DNA of 35,640 nt from Ruminococcus sp. (GTDB lineage: Bacteria; Bacillota; Clostridia; Oscillospirales; Ruminococcaceae), in the NCBI GenBank assembly GCA_015066845.1, contig SVNO01000018.1:1-35640 (forward strand). Direction: 5' to 3'. Shown here piece after piece: positions 15,554 through 24,424 of the stretch. Under the pieces are notes generated by a model. That model was not told the DNA's origin. It saw only the letters and a program-made list of their open reading frames with translations, and did not search any database. Position 1 is the stretch's first letter. The number at the start of each line of letters is the position of its first letter. Position numbers and translations under genes: made by a program.

Positions 15554-16297
15554 TTATTTGATTGCAAGCGGCATCTGTTCACCGTTCAACCGCTTGGAAA
15601 TCGCATCAAATGCAAAGAGTGAAGGCGCATTTGTCGGAATGGGCGTACCCTTACCGGTTGCCTCCATCAGCGCAAAGTCCTCCGGAATGACACCGAGGAG
15701 CTGAATGCCGACTGTATCAATGATTTCATCAAGATTCTGAATCAGTTTGCTGGAAATGTTCTTCTTTGTCATCTTGTTGACGATCAGACGCTGACGCTTG
15801 TTGCCGCGTCTGTAGAATTCATCGGACATCATCGTTGCATCACGGATACAAATCGGGTCGGGTGTTGTTACTACGAGGATGAGGTTCGCCTGCTCTACAA
15901 TGTCAAATACATGGGAGCTGATACCTGCACCGGTGTCGATGATGATGAAGTCGAAATACTTTCTGATACGGCGGCAGATGTCTACTACCTCATCCGCTGT
16001 TACCTTCATGAACGGGTCCTTCGGTGCGCAGAGGATGTTCAGATTGCTTGCTGTCGGCACATGTGTAACAGCATCAAGAATTTCCTTCCTGCCGCTGAGT
16101 ACATCGCCAAGGTCATACTGTACACTGCCGGACATGCCGAACATGATGTCCAGACAACGCAGACCAAAGTCAAGCTCAATAATCAGGGTTCGGTGTCCCT
16201 GCTTTGCAAGCGTGTAGCCAAGACCATAACAAATGGTCGATTTTCCTGTACCGCCCTTACCGGAGGTTACTGCAATCAGTTTTGGATTCTTTGCCAT
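15554..16297 (-). CDS. minD: MinD/FlhG-type P-loop ATPase
   Basis: A 247-residue ParA/MinD superfamily ATPase. The deviant Walker A is GKGGTGKST at 13-21, the switch I-like segment reads ELDFGLRCLDIMFG, and the Walker B region FIIIDTGAGIS is closer to FlhG than to classical MinD. MinD positions division or polar structures with MinC and MinE; neither gene is nearby. The C-terminus ends KRLNGEQMPLAIK, without the clear amphipathic membrane-targeting helix of MinD. It lies in the mre/PBP2 cluster, where clostridia often place minCDE, but has its own promoter at 16405-16432. The name minD is positional; FlhG-like is the alternative. Confidence 0.8.
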   Translation of the reverse strand: MAKNPKLIAVTSGKGGTGKSTICYGLGYTLAKQGHRTLIIELDFGLRCLDIMFGMSGSVQYDLGDVLSGRKEILDAVTHVPTASNLNILCAPKDPFMKVTADEVVDICRRIRKYFDFIIIDTGAGISSHVFDIVEQANLILVVTTPDPICIRDATMMSDEFYRRGNKRQRLIVNKMTKKNISSKLIQNLDEIIDTVGIQLLGVIPEDFALMEATGKGTPIPTNAPSLFAFDAISKRLNGEQMPLAIK

Positions 16298-16404
16298 GAA
16301 TCATTCTCCTTTCCGGAATTCAACAGAACTCCACCCACCTGCCGCTGCGTCTTGATTTGCGGCAGTGCAATCACTTCTAAATTTGTACAACATGCCTACT
16401 TATT

Positions 16405-16432
16405 ATTATATCACAAATACGGATTTTGTCAA
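16405..16432 (-). promoter_or_regulatory. minD promoter
   Basis: On the minus strand a perfect TTGACA (16427-16432) and a perfect TATAAT (16405-16410) are 16 bases apart. The ~100-base leader carries a CTGCCGC/GCGGCAG stem. This shows minD-mgsA to be transcribed independently of mreB-mrdA. Confidence 0.85.
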
Positions 16433-16541
16433 TTTGTTAGTGAACGAAAAATTCAAAATTGTGAAAAGTACTGCAATTTAACGCATGAATATTATTCATT
16501 TTAACGAAAAAAATGCCGTGTTTTACAAGCGTTCTTCGTCC

Positions 16542-18533
16542 TTACTCCATGCCGATGACTTCCTCGTAGAGCTTGAGGATGTCACGAATCATATATTTGG
16601 AGTATTCGCCGCCCTCGATGATGCCTGCAAAGGCGATCTGCGGATCGTCGGCAGGTGCATAGCCGATGAATACGGAGTCCTGTTCACGGCTGTCCTGCTG
16701 GGGCGTACCGGTCTTGATGGCAACACTGTAGCCAAGGTTGCCAAGGGAATATTTGGCGGGCATACCGCTTGTGGAAGCGGCAATCATACCCTGCTCGATA
16801 TAGTCATACACATAGCTGTAATTCAGTTCAATGCGCTCTGCAACCTTCGGCTCGGTCTTGGAAATACATTCCTCCATGCTATAGTCCCAGATGCTGTCTA
16901 CCAGATACGGTTCATATCTCACGCCCTCGTTGGCAATGGTATTTGCCACGCAGGCAAGCTGCAGCGGTGTTGCGGCAATTTCATTGTTGCCGATACCAGC
17001 CTGCAATACCTGACCGACCGTCCACTGCATTCCCATTTCATGGTACTTTTCAGGCGTTGCCATATAGCCGGCAGAATCCTTGGTTTCAATGCCGGTATTC
17101 TGTCCGATGCCGTAATAGGTGGCATATTCCGCGATACGGTCAATGGTCAGCGCACGGGAAAGGTCATAGAAAAACGCGTTGCAGGACACTTTCAGTGCGG
17201 GGGCAACGGAAATATAGTTATGATGTCCGGTGCACTTGTATTTGGTGTCGATATAGAAATACTCACGTTCACAGAGGTATGCCGTACCGCCGTTGATCAC
17301 ACCCTCATTGAGTCCGGCAGTTGCCGTGATGGTCTTGAAGGTCGAACCCGGACGGTAAAGTCCCTGTGTTGCGCGGTTGAACAGCGGATTGCCCTCCGCT
17401 GCAACCAGTTCATCATACAGCTCGGAATAATCCAGCAGATTGTAGGTCGGGCAGGTCGCTTCTCCCAGAATCGCGCCAGTTTTCGCGTCAAGCACAACGA
17501 TCGCGCCGTTTTTCACCTTGCTGCTGTCAATTTCCGGCTTTTTATTGATGGAGGCGAAATTGGCAATGAAATTCTCCAGAATTTCCTGCAAGCCGCGCTG
17601 AAATTCCGCATTGACCGTCAGCATGACGGTATTTCCGGCAACCATTTCTTCCGTCACCACGTCGGACACCGCATTGCCGTCCTCAAAGGTGATGGTTCTC
17701 ACACCATCCTTGCCCTGCAAGGAGGATTCCATTGCTTTTTCAATGCCGCTGATGCCGACCGTTGCATTCAGGTCATAGCCCTGTTCAAGGTATTCCGCTG
17801 CATTTTCGGCAAAAATCGGGCCTACTGTGCCGATTTCATGGGGGATGACATCGCCGACCTCGACCACGCGTTCTGCCTGCTGCACAACGGTGATACCATG
17901 CAGGCGCATGGACAATTCCGAAAGACGGGACACCAGATCCATCGGCAGGCTTGCGGCAACTTCAAAGCGATTGCTCATGGAGAAATCGCGGTCAAGCATG
18001 GAATAGCGGATGCCGGCAATCATGCGCTGCTGCTGTGTGGTGTATTCACCGGAGATTTCGTAGTCGGAAATGAGGATGTCGATGCAGTTTTCTGCCGTAG
18101 CATAGGCATTGACACCGATGCTTTTCTTCATGGCAGAAATCTCGAATTCCGTGCTGTCGGGCTTGAATTCATACGGCTCGGCTGTGGTGATGGGGAGGGA
18201 ATCCTTCCACTCCACACCGGCTTCCATGAGAATTTCCAGCAGCTCCAGAATCACGGCATTGCCCTTGCGGTAATCGGAGGGGAAATCTTTTTCATCAATC
18301 GCAACGGCATAGCTGACATGGTTGCTGATGATGGTCAAACCGGAGGCATCCACGATCTCGCCGCGTGTGGACGGGATTTTCTGCGTATACTCCGTCACCA
18401 CGACCTCGTGGTGGTTGTAGGATTCGGATTCCACGACCTGCACTTTCAGCAGGCGCATGGAACAATAAATGGAAAAAGTCAGCACCAGCAGTACTGCCAG
18501 TGACATTTTGACATAATCGGACACTCTTCTCAT
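16542..18533 (-). CDS. mrdA: Penicillin-binding protein 2 (elongation transpeptidase)
   Basis: A 663-residue class B PBP with one N-terminal membrane segment (about residues 10-28), a dimerisation/pedestal domain, and a C-terminal transpeptidase. The catalytic motifs are STFK with Ser397, SCN, and KTGTPQ near residue 616. It cross-links peptidoglycan during elongation with MreB, MreC, MreD and RodA. It sits 51 bases after mreD on the same strand, and a Shine-Dalgarno-like TAGGAG lies upstream of the start. No rodA is adjacent, although clostridial clusters often carry it. Called mrdA on context; a sporulation-specific SpoVD-like identity is less likely because no PASTA domain is seen. Confidence 0.93.
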   Translation of the reverse strand: MRRVSDYVKMSLAVLLVLTFSIYCSMRLLKVQVVESESYNHHEVVVTEYTQKIPSTRGEIVDASGLTIISNHVSYAVAIDEKDFPSDYRKGNAVILELLEILMEAGVEWKDSLPITTAEPYEFKPDSTEFEISAMKKSIGVNAYATAENCIDILISDYEISGEYTTQQQRMIAGIRYSMLDRDFSMSNRFEVAASLPMDLVSRLSELSMRLHGITVVQQAERVVEVGDVIPHEIGTVGPIFAENAAEYLEQGYDLNATVGISGIEKAMESSLQGKDGVRTITFEDGNAVSDVVTEEMVAGNTVMLTVNAEFQRGLQEILENFIANFASINKKPEIDSSKVKNGAIVVLDAKTGAILGEATCPTYNLLDYSELYDELVAAEGNPLFNRATQGLYRPGSTFKTITATAGLNEGVINGGTAYLCEREYFYIDTKYKCTGHHNYISVAPALKVSCNAFFYDLSRALTIDRIAEYATYYGIGQNTGIETKDSAGYMATPEKYHEMGMQWTVGQVLQAGIGNNEIAATPLQLACVANTIANEGVRYEPYLVDSIWDYSMEECISKTEPKVAERIELNYSYVYDYIEQGMIAASTSGMPAKYSLGNLGYSVAIKTGTPQQDSREQDSVFIGYAPADDPQIAFAGIIEGGEYSKYMIRDILKLYEEVIGME

Positions 18534-18546
18534 TGAATCACGCTCC

Positions 18547-18564
18547 TATGGCAGCACCGCACAA
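18547..18564. repeat. Repeat D end-like relic
   Basis: TATGGCAGCACCGCACAA matches 16 of 18 bases of the left end of repeat D (9909-9926). It lies in the short mreD-mrdA gap and is part of a small local hairpin. It may be a solo end or a chance match. Confidence 0.35.
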
Positions 18565-18584
18565 TAATTGCACAGCTGCTTTAT

Positions 18585-19157
18585 TTAGTAGTCATAATAG
18601 GCTGACATTCTGGTTTCTTCCAGCTCCTTTTCGCGCCGGCTGCCGCATTTGTCTGCGATCCATTTGACCGGATAATACAGACAGAATGTGGAAAGCAGCG
18701 TCAGGACGCTGACGGGAAGCATAATTTTGGTGTAAATCAGCCCCACATCTTCATGTCCCCAGATTGCATAGTAAAAGAGATAATCCAGATAACCCTGCGC
18801 AAGCACCGCAATTGCGGTGAGAATGACGATATTCAGCAATTTCTGCCGCAGGACGTAATTGTAGAGCAGTGAAACGCCCACACAGCACACCACAAAGAAT
18901 ACGGCATTGTAGCCCAGAAGCTTGCCGCAGGCGATGTCCGTCAGAAAGCCGCAGAAAACGCCGACCGCTGTTGCCTGTACCTCTCCGGTATGGGAGGAGA
19001 TGCACAGGGCAAGCGAAAGCAGAATGAGGGGTTTAAGGTGATTGCCGGCTGTGGAGATGATGAAGCCGGCGAAAATTAACAGTGCATAAGCAGTCCACTG
19101 AATTGTCTGGAGCAGCATGTACTTGCGCCGTTCCTGCTTAATGCTGCTCTGTACCAT
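18585..19157 (-). CDS. mreD: Rod shape-determining protein MreD
   Basis: About 190 residues, strongly hydrophobic, with five or six membrane segments (AYALLIFAGFIIS, LILLSLALCIS, AVFFVVCCVGVSLLY, VLTLLSTFCLYYPV and others). MreD is a membrane partner of MreC and PBP2 in the elongasome. It overlaps the mreC end. The ATG at 19157, with GAAAGGG upstream, is the likely start; a later ATG at 19118 (MLLQTIQW) is the alternative. The C-terminus is hydrophilic and rich in Arg, Glu and Tyr. Identification rests on both hydropathy and position between mreC and mrdA. Confidence 0.9.
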   Translation of the reverse strand: MVQSSIKQERRKYMLLQTIQWTAYALLIFAGFIISTAGNHLKPLILLSLALCISSHTGEVQATAVGVFCGFLTDIACGKLLGYNAVFFVVCCVGVSLLYNYVLRQKLLNIVILTAIAVLAQGYLDYLFYYAIWGHEDVGLIYTKIMLPVSVLTLLSTFCLYYPVKWIADKCGSRREKELEETRMSAYYDY

Positions 19158-20004
19158 CTTGCTCACCCTTTCCGCTGTAATCCGTGATAACCACTACTTT
19201 TGTCAGGTTCTTCAAATCTGCCGCCGGCTTGATTTTTGCATAAGCACTCAGACCAGTGGCTTCCGTTCCCGTATCCACCACAAAGCCGACAACGCAGCCC
19301 TTGGGGAAAAAGCTGTTCTCACCGCTTGTAAGGATGACATAATCCTCCTTGAGCCGTGTTTCCTTATCCAGATAGCTCATCTTGCAGTTTCCCTCCGAAA
19401 GCAGGGAGATGCTGCCGGTGATGATGCCCTTTTCGCGAGTACGGCTGCTGATTGCGCCGATGTGAATATCGGGGGAAAGAATGGTGGTGACAGTTGCCGT
19501 TTCCTCACCGATTTCCGTAATTGTGCCGACAAGTCCCTGCACCGTCATCACTGGGTCATAGAGGGAAAGTCCATCGTCCGTGCCGCCGTCAATAAAGAAA
19601 GAGCAGTAGGGATCATTTGTGACATAGCCCACCACATCAAAGGGGGAGGTCAGCGTAAAATCGGGATTTGCCTCCTTGATGCCCATGAATTCCTGAAGCT
19701 CGGCAAGCTCCTCCTTGGTTGCCTCATAATCGGCAAGCTCGGCATGGAGGTCGGATACCTCCCGTTTCAGCTCCAGATTTTCCTCATAGTATGCCTGCGC
19801 ATTGCTGTAAATGTCCAGCACATGCTCCACCTTTTCGGAAATGGCATTGGACGCGCGCTGGAATGGTGCAGCGATGGCATTGAAAGCCCCAATGCTGCTG
19901 ATGGTATAACCGCCCTGTGACACGGCATAAATCATGATGCCGATGAGCAGAGCGAGGATGAAGAGAATTGCCTTGCATTTGCTGCTTTTGAAAAAGTTCC
20001 CCAT
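19138..20004 (-). CDS. mreC: Rod shape-determining protein MreC
   Basis: A 288-residue bitopic protein. Start ATG 20004 (MGNFFKSSKCKA) has AAGGAGG upstream, which excludes a longer reading frame to 20052. There is one membrane helix at about residues 11-29, then a coiled coil (about 60-100, rich in Glu and Leu). The beta-rich MreC domain follows, with DVVGYVTNDPYCSFFIDGGTDDGLSLYDPVM and VVDTGTEATGLSAYAKI stretches. MreC links cytoplasmic MreB to PBP2. It lies 97 bases after mreB and overlaps mreD by 20 bases. Confidence 0.95.
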   Translation of the reverse strand: MGNFFKSSKCKAILFILALLIGIMIYAVSQGGYTISSIGAFNAIAAPFQRASNAISEKVEHVLDIYSNAQAYYEENLELKREVSDLHAELADYEATKEELAELQEFMGIKEANPDFTLTSPFDVVGYVTNDPYCSFFIDGGTDDGLSLYDPVMTVQGLVGTITEIGEETATVTTILSPDIHIGAISSRTREKGIITGSISLLSEGNCKMSYLDKETRLKEDYVILTSGENSFFPKGCVVGFVVDTGTEATGLSAYAKIKPAADLKNLTKVVVITDYSGKGEQDGTEQH

Positions 20005-20101
20005 CTTCCGCCTCCTTCCGACGTGGGGCAAAAAACAGAGCCGGACAGCCAAGATTTCCCATCAGATTGCAGGAAATTGCTCAAATGTCCGCGCTTCTGT
20101 G

Positions 20102-21124
20102 TCATTTTTCGTAGTACTTCATATATTCAATCAGGGTATCCTGATATTTGTCCATGTTTTCGAGTACCTTTCCGGCACCCTCCGCTACGCAGTCAAGCGG
20201 GAATTCTGCGATATACACGGGAATGCCCGTTTCACGGTTGATGAGCTTGTCCAGTCCGCGCAGCAGTGCACCGCCGCCGGCAAGGGTAATGCCCTGGTCA
20301 ATGATGTCCGCTGCAAGTTCCGGCGGTGTTTCCTCCAGTGTGGACTTGATTGCATCAATGATGCGTGAAAGCGGTTCTACCATGGCATCACGGATTTCCT
20401 GCGATGTAACCGTTACATTCTCCGGCAGACCATTGAGGAGGTTTCTGCCCTTGATTTCCATTGTTTCCTCATTCTCGCTTGGAAAGGCAGAGCCGATGGT
20501 CAGCTTGACATTTTCCGCGGTGCGTTCACCGATGAGAAGGTTGTATTTTTTCTTGATATAGCCAATAATTGCCGCGTCGATCGCATCGCCCGCACAACGC
20601 ACGGAACGGGATGCGACAATGCCGCCGAGGGAAATGACAGCGACCTCGCTTGTACCGCCGCCGACATCGACAATCATGCTGCCGGTCGGTTCCGTGGTCG
20701 GCAGACCTGCGCCGATTGCGGATGCCATGGGTTCTTCAATGACGAACACATGACGTGCACCAGCCTTTTCGGTTGCCTCTTTTACTGCACGGCGTTCTAC
20801 GGCAGTAACACCGGAGGGAATGCAGATAATGACTCTCGCCTTTGTGAGAATCGTTCCTTTCAGTGCCTTATGAATAAATTCCTGAAGCATGGTGATGGTC
20901 AGGTCGAAATCGGCAATAACACCTTCCTTCAGTGGACGCACAGCCACGATAGAACCGGGGGTTCTGCCGATAACCTGCTTGGCATCCTTGCCAACATAGT
21001 GCGCTTTTTCCGTTCTTGTATTGACTGCCACAACGGACGGTTCACGCATTACAATTCCTTTTCCGCGCACATACACCAGCGTATTTGCGGTTCCAAGGTC
21101 AATACCAATATCCTTTGTAAACAT
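20102..21124 (-). CDS. mreB: Rod shape-determining protein MreB
   Basis: A 340-residue actin homologue forming membrane-associated filaments that guide wall synthesis. The phosphate 1 motif is [19 protein letters not shown]; phosphate 2 is [18 protein letters not shown]; the adenosine motif [14 protein letters not shown] is near the C-terminus. The N-terminus [12 protein letters not shown] is standard, with a Shine-Dalgarno AAAGGAGAA. It has its own promoter at 21175-21203, so it opens the mreBCD-mrdA transcript. No Maf or RadC gene is next to it, unlike many clostridia; the preceding gene is DUF4321. Confidence 0.97.
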   Translation of the reverse strand: MFTKDIGIDLGTANTLVYVRGKGIVMREPSVVAVNTRTEKAHYVGKDAKQVIGRTPGSIVAVRPLKEGVIADFDLTITMLQEFIHKALKGTILTKARVIICIPSGVTAVERRAVKEATEKAGARHVFVIEEPMASAIGAGLPTTEPTGSMIVDVGGGTSEVAVISLGGIVASRSVRCAGDAIDAAIIGYIKKKYNLLIGERTAENVKLTIGSAFPSENEETMEIKGRNLLNGLPENVTVTSQEIRDAMVEPLSRIIDAIKSTLEETPPELAADIIDQGITLAGGGALLRGLDKLINRETGIPVYIAEFPLDCVAEGAGKVLENMDKYQDTLIEYMKYYEK

Positions 21125-21174
21125 GCATGTTCTCCTTTACATTCTGCGCTGCCGGATACAGCGATATCCTATCC

Positions 21175-21203
21175 ATTATACCATGATTTCCGGTCAGAAA
21201 CAA
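21175..21203 (-). promoter_or_regulatory. mreB promoter
   Basis: On the minus strand TTGTTT (21198-21203), 17 bases, then TATAAT (21175-21180) preceded by TGG (extended -10). A small GGATA/TATCC stem lies in the leader. Confidence 0.8.
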
Positions 21204-21253
21204 GGGGTTTTTCATTTTTTCTGCATTATTTTCACAAAATGTACAAACCGCCA

Positions 21254-21514
21254 TCAAGAAAAGTAAGAATTGCTGACACGCGGATATGCAAGAACTGCGG
21301 CTGTAATCATAATCACCTGTGCCGCGCTGAACTTCAGCTGAAAACCGAGTGTAAGAATCAGGATTTTCAGGTCAAGCTGAAAGGTCGGTACACCGAACTG
21401 GTAAGTTTTGCCCAGCCATGCAAGACTGCTGTGTCCTGCCGCAAGATCGCCAAGAAGATTGCCAATAAATACTGCAATAATCATCATACCCAGAAACAAT
21501 GCGGTTTTTTTCAT
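21254..21514 (-). CDS. DUF4321 small membrane protein
   Basis: An 86-residue membrane protein with two hydrophobic segments (FLGMMIIAVFIGNLLGDLA and QVIMITAAVLAYPRV). A middle part, TFQLDLKILILTLGFQLKFS, resembles the DUF4321 family as I remember it: short clostridial proteins coded near mreB. AAAAAGGAG precedes the ATG. It sits between dut and the mreB promoter and may be the last gene of the murC-dut transcript. Function is unknown; the location next to cell-shape genes is suggestive only. Confidence 0.75.
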   Translation of the reverse strand: MKKTALFLGMMIIAVFIGNLLGDLAAGHSSLAWLGKTYQFGVPTFQLDLKILILTLGFQLKFSAAQVIMITAAVLAYPRVSNSYFS

Positions 21515-21534
21515 AATTCAGACTCCTTTTTGTA

Positions 21535-21972
21535 TCATATTCCACTGGAACCAAAGCCGCCGCTGCCGCGGAGGGTTTCATCCAGTTGTTGCTGCTCCTC
21601 AAATTCCGGAAAAAGAACCGGTGTTACCACAAGCTGTGCAATGCGCATCCCGTGTTCTACGATAAATGGCTGCGTTCCGAGGTTATGCAGCGCAACCATC
21701 AGCTCGCCGCGGTAATCGCTGTCTACCACCCCCACGGCATTGGCAAGGGTGATGCCATACTTTGTGGAAAGTCCCGAACGCGGAAAAATCAGCAGTGCCG
21801 TGTTCAGTTCCGAGGGCTGCATGGCAAGTCCGGTCGGAATCAGAGCTGTACCGCCTGCCGGAAGTTCCACAGGCGCGTCCAGACAGGCGCATAAATCCGC
21901 ACCCGCGCTGCTGGGTGTTGCGCGTTTGGGAAGTATCGCTGTTTCGCGCAGTTTTTTTACATATAACGTCAT
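21535..21972 (-). CDS. dut: dUTP diphosphatase
   Basis: A 145-residue trimeric-type dUTPase, hydrolysing dUTP to dUMP and pyrophosphate. All five motifs are visible: SAGADLCAC (1), PRSGLSTKYG (2), GVVDSDYRGEL (3), GMRIAQLVV (4) and GSGGFGSSG (5). Its start overlaps the stop of the U32 protease gene by four bases (ATGA), indicating translational coupling. Length and motifs are normal. Confidence 0.96.
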   Translation of the reverse strand: MTLYVKKLRETAILPKRATPSSAGADLCACLDAPVELPAGGTALIPTGLAMQPSELNTALLIFPRSGLSTKYGITLANAVGVVDSDYRGELMVALHNLGTQPFIVEHGMRIAQLVVTPVLFPEFEEQQQLDETLRGSGGFGSSGI

Positions 21973-24005
21973 ACCAGACCTCCCTTGAAGTACAGACCAT
22001 TGGTGCGGTCATGCGGAACGCTGTCGCTGCCGTTTTCATAATCGGCAAGGACGGCTTTCAGCTGTGCAGGTGTTTCCTGCGTGAAATAGAAGTCCCAGTA
22101 ATCCAGATACCGCAGCTGACGCTGCTTGTCAGCAAGCCAGAGCAGCTTTGCATTGCAAAGCTCGGTGTACTCGCCGCTGCATATCAAGGGGAACTTCTGA
22201 CCGGTGCGGTCGGTCAGGTAACAGTCCTTTTTGCGGCATCCCTCCTGCGCCCGAATCGGGCAAAGCCGCAGGAGCATCATTGGCAGCCTGCCGTAGACAA
22301 ATGCACCGCACGGGAGCACCTGACTGAGTGCTGTAAGCTGCTGCAAACGCAGTTCATACGAACCTGTCACATCCTGCAAGCCCTGTTCACGCAGGCTTTG
22401 CGCGGTCAGACGGTTGGCACAATTCAGCCCATAGCCGCCGTGGAGCGTGTAACCAAGTGCGCTGCCAATGCGCACATCGGCGATATTATGGCAGAGCAGG
22501 TGGGAAAATCCATCGTTATGAAGCTGGCGCAGCGTTTCGGTATATGCCGTTTCATCGGCAATAATGCGCGGTGCTTCGAGCCAAATCGACAGCGAGGGAG
22601 TACAGTGCTTTGCAAGGGATGGCGGAATGCAGACAATGGCATCCGTATCCAGTGCAGCTTTCAGCTGCGCGGCATTGCGCACATGCAGGCGGCTCACCGG
22701 CAGCTTTTCTCCGCAGCGAAATTCACCAAATAACTGCGGCATTTCGCCGATGGTATAGGCTGGCTCATTGTGCGCAGCTCTTGCGCCATACAGCGCGATG
22801 ACTGCTTCACGGCGCATGGCATTGCACTGTGCCGCGGAAAGCGTCAGATTTGCGGGATTCTCCAGTGTAACCGTACCGCTGCGGAAAATCGTGTCGCCGA
22901 GCTTCTGCATATGCTTTTGCAGAAGCGGTAAGTTCAGCGGCGTTTTCTGCGCAGGTACGGGGTTTTCTCCGGTGACTGTCACGGTGTTGCCGGCATTGTC
23001 CGAGGCTGTCAGATGTGCCGGATGGTCGGGAAGAAGCTGCATGGAAAATGCGATTTCTTCGCATTTACGCGGTTTCTTATAGGTGTTCTGCAAATCCTGC
23101 AACACGCGCTGTGCTGCCGTCACATCCTCCTTGCGCCGGAATCCAAACATATCCCTGCGCTTGCCGGTGAAATAGCCGTCCGTAAAACCGCTTCTGGCAA
23201 ATACTGCCTGCAAGGTTGCAAGGTCGGGACGTTCACCCTCAAGTGCTGTACGCAGTGCGGATACTGCCGCTGCAACATACTCCGGACGCTTCATGCGTCC
23301 CTCAATCTTAAAGGAAGTGACACCCATTTCACGCAATTCCTGTACATGCTGCACTAAAGACAGATCCTTGAGCGACAATGCTGCCGGATTGCTGCCGTCC
23401 GGTGTGCGCCATGGCAATCGACATGCCTGTGCACATCTGCCGCGGTTGGCACTTCTGCCGCCGACAAGGGCAGAAAAGCTGCACTGACCGGATACGGACA
23501 TACACAACGCGCCGTGCACGAATACTTCCACCTCAATGGGGTGTCTGCAAAGCTCTGCGAGTGCATCCGCGGACATCTCACGCGCTGCCACCACACGGCA
23601 GCAGCCAAGTGCTTTTGCCTGCATTGCGCCCTCCGGTGAATGAATGCTCATCTGCGTGGAGGCATGGAGGGGCATGTCCGGCACCATCTGCCGGATGACC
23701 TGCAATGCGCCGAGGTCCTGTACAATACAGGCATCCACGCCGCAATGCACAGCGTCCTGCAAAAAGCCGCAGAAACCCTCAAATTCGCGGTCGGTCAGCA
23801 ATGTGTTGACTGCAAGGTAGAGCTTGGTGCCGTAAATATGGCAGAGTTTTGCTGCTTTTGCAAGCTGTGGCAAGTCGAAATTGGCTGCGCTGCTTCTGGC
23901 AGAATATGCCATACCGCCGACATACACCGCATCCGCACCACACCGGAGCGCGGCGATGAGCGATTCCATATTGCCGGCAGGGGCAAGGATTTCAGGCTGC
24001 TTCAT
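21969..24005 (-). CDS. U32 family peptidase (RNA-hydroxylation type)
   Basis: A 678-residue protein. The N-terminal ~290 residues are the U32 domain (PEILAPAGNMESLIAALRCGADAVYVGG; ASTQMSIHSPEGA; FVHGALCMSVSGQCSFS; SFKIEGRMKRPEYVA). The C-terminal half resembles the DUF3656 region found in clostridial members. Cysteines in GQCSFS, GRCAQACR and, later, CRKKDC may hold an iron-sulfur cluster. Several U32 proteins (RlhA, TrhP) act in hydroxylation of rRNA or tRNA, not as proteases, so the peptidase label is historical. It is coupled to dut and lies eight bases downstream of zapA. Confidence 0.88.
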   Translation of the reverse strand: MKQPEILAPAGNMESLIAALRCGADAVYVGGMAYSARSSAANFDLPQLAKAAKLCHIYGTKLYLAVNTLLTDREFEGFCGFLQDAVHCGVDACIVQDLGALQVIRQMVPDMPLHASTQMSIHSPEGAMQAKALGCCRVVAAREMSADALAELCRHPIEVEVFVHGALCMSVSGQCSFSALVGGRSANRGRCAQACRLPWRTPDGSNPAALSLKDLSLVQHVQELREMGVTSFKIEGRMKRPEYVAAAVSALRTALEGERPDLATLQAVFARSGFTDGYFTGKRRDMFGFRRKEDVTAAQRVLQDLQNTYKKPRKCEEIAFSMQLLPDHPAHLTASDNAGNTVTVTGENPVPAQKTPLNLPLLQKHMQKLGDTIFRSGTVTLENPANLTLSAAQCNAMRREAVIALYGARAAHNEPAYTIGEMPQLFGEFRCGEKLPVSRLHVRNAAQLKAALDTDAIVCIPPSLAKHCTPSLSIWLEAPRIIADETAYTETLRQLHNDGFSHLLCHNIADVRIGSALGYTLHGGYGLNCANRLTAQSLREQGLQDVTGSYELRLQQLTALSQVLPCGAFVYGRLPMMLLRLCPIRAQEGCRKKDCYLTDRTGQKFPLICSGEYTELCNAKLLWLADKQRQLRYLDYWDFYFTQETPAQLKAVLADYENGSDSVPHDRTNGLYFKGGLV

Positions 24006-24013
24006 GGCGTATC

Positions 24014-24376
24014 TCAGAGGGTATCCTTGAGCTTTTTGAGCTTCAGGGAATTTTCGAGCTGTGCCACCTTGGAGCGCAGCACTTCGATTTCCTTGAGGGC
24101 AGCATCGCGTTCAATTCTTGCTTTGCCTGCATCATCGACATATTCCTTACCCTGATCGCAAATCGCGTCAAGACGTGCATTTGCCTTGTTCAGGTCATCC
24201 AGTGTGGACAGTGCCGTCATGATGGCTGCCTGATACTGGGAAACGCCCAGTGTATTGGTCATATCGTTGATGCGGCCCTCCAGTGTTCTTGCGAGATTGT
24301 ACACATAATTGGGTGCTTCTGCGGTCTGCATCACATAATCCTTACCGCAAATTACTACTTTTACTTTGTTCAGCAT
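24014..24376 (-). CDS. zapA: Cell division protein ZapA
   Basis: A 120-residue ZapA, an FtsZ-bundling protein. The N-terminal domain (KVKVVICGKDYVMQTAEAPNYVYNLARTLEGRIN) is typical, and the C-terminal ~50 residues form a coiled coil rich in Lys, Glu and Leu. ATG 24376 is preferred because AAAGGA lies eight bases upstream; ATG 24382 is too close to it. It follows lexA by 48 bases that include a CTCCGGA/TCCGGAG hairpin without a U run. Confidence 0.9.
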   Translation of the reverse strand: MLNKVKVVICGKDYVMQTAEAPNYVYNLARTLEGRINDMTNTLGVSQYQAAIMTALSTLDDLNKANARLDAICDQGKEYVDDAGKARIERDAALKEIEVLRSKVAQLENSLKLKKLKDTL

Positions 24377-24424
24377 ATTCATTGTCCTTTCTTATGTACT
24401 CTCCGGATACTTCCGGAGTCGAAA

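Noticed and set aside
16485-18503. A 672-codon open frame opposite mrdA
   Set aside because: It is an antisense shadow of PBP2, whose SxxK, SxN and KTG motifs are all on the minus strand.
24403-24420. Terminator between lexA and zapA
   Set aside because: The CTCCGGA/TCCGGAG hairpin has no U run, so it is not called as a terminator.
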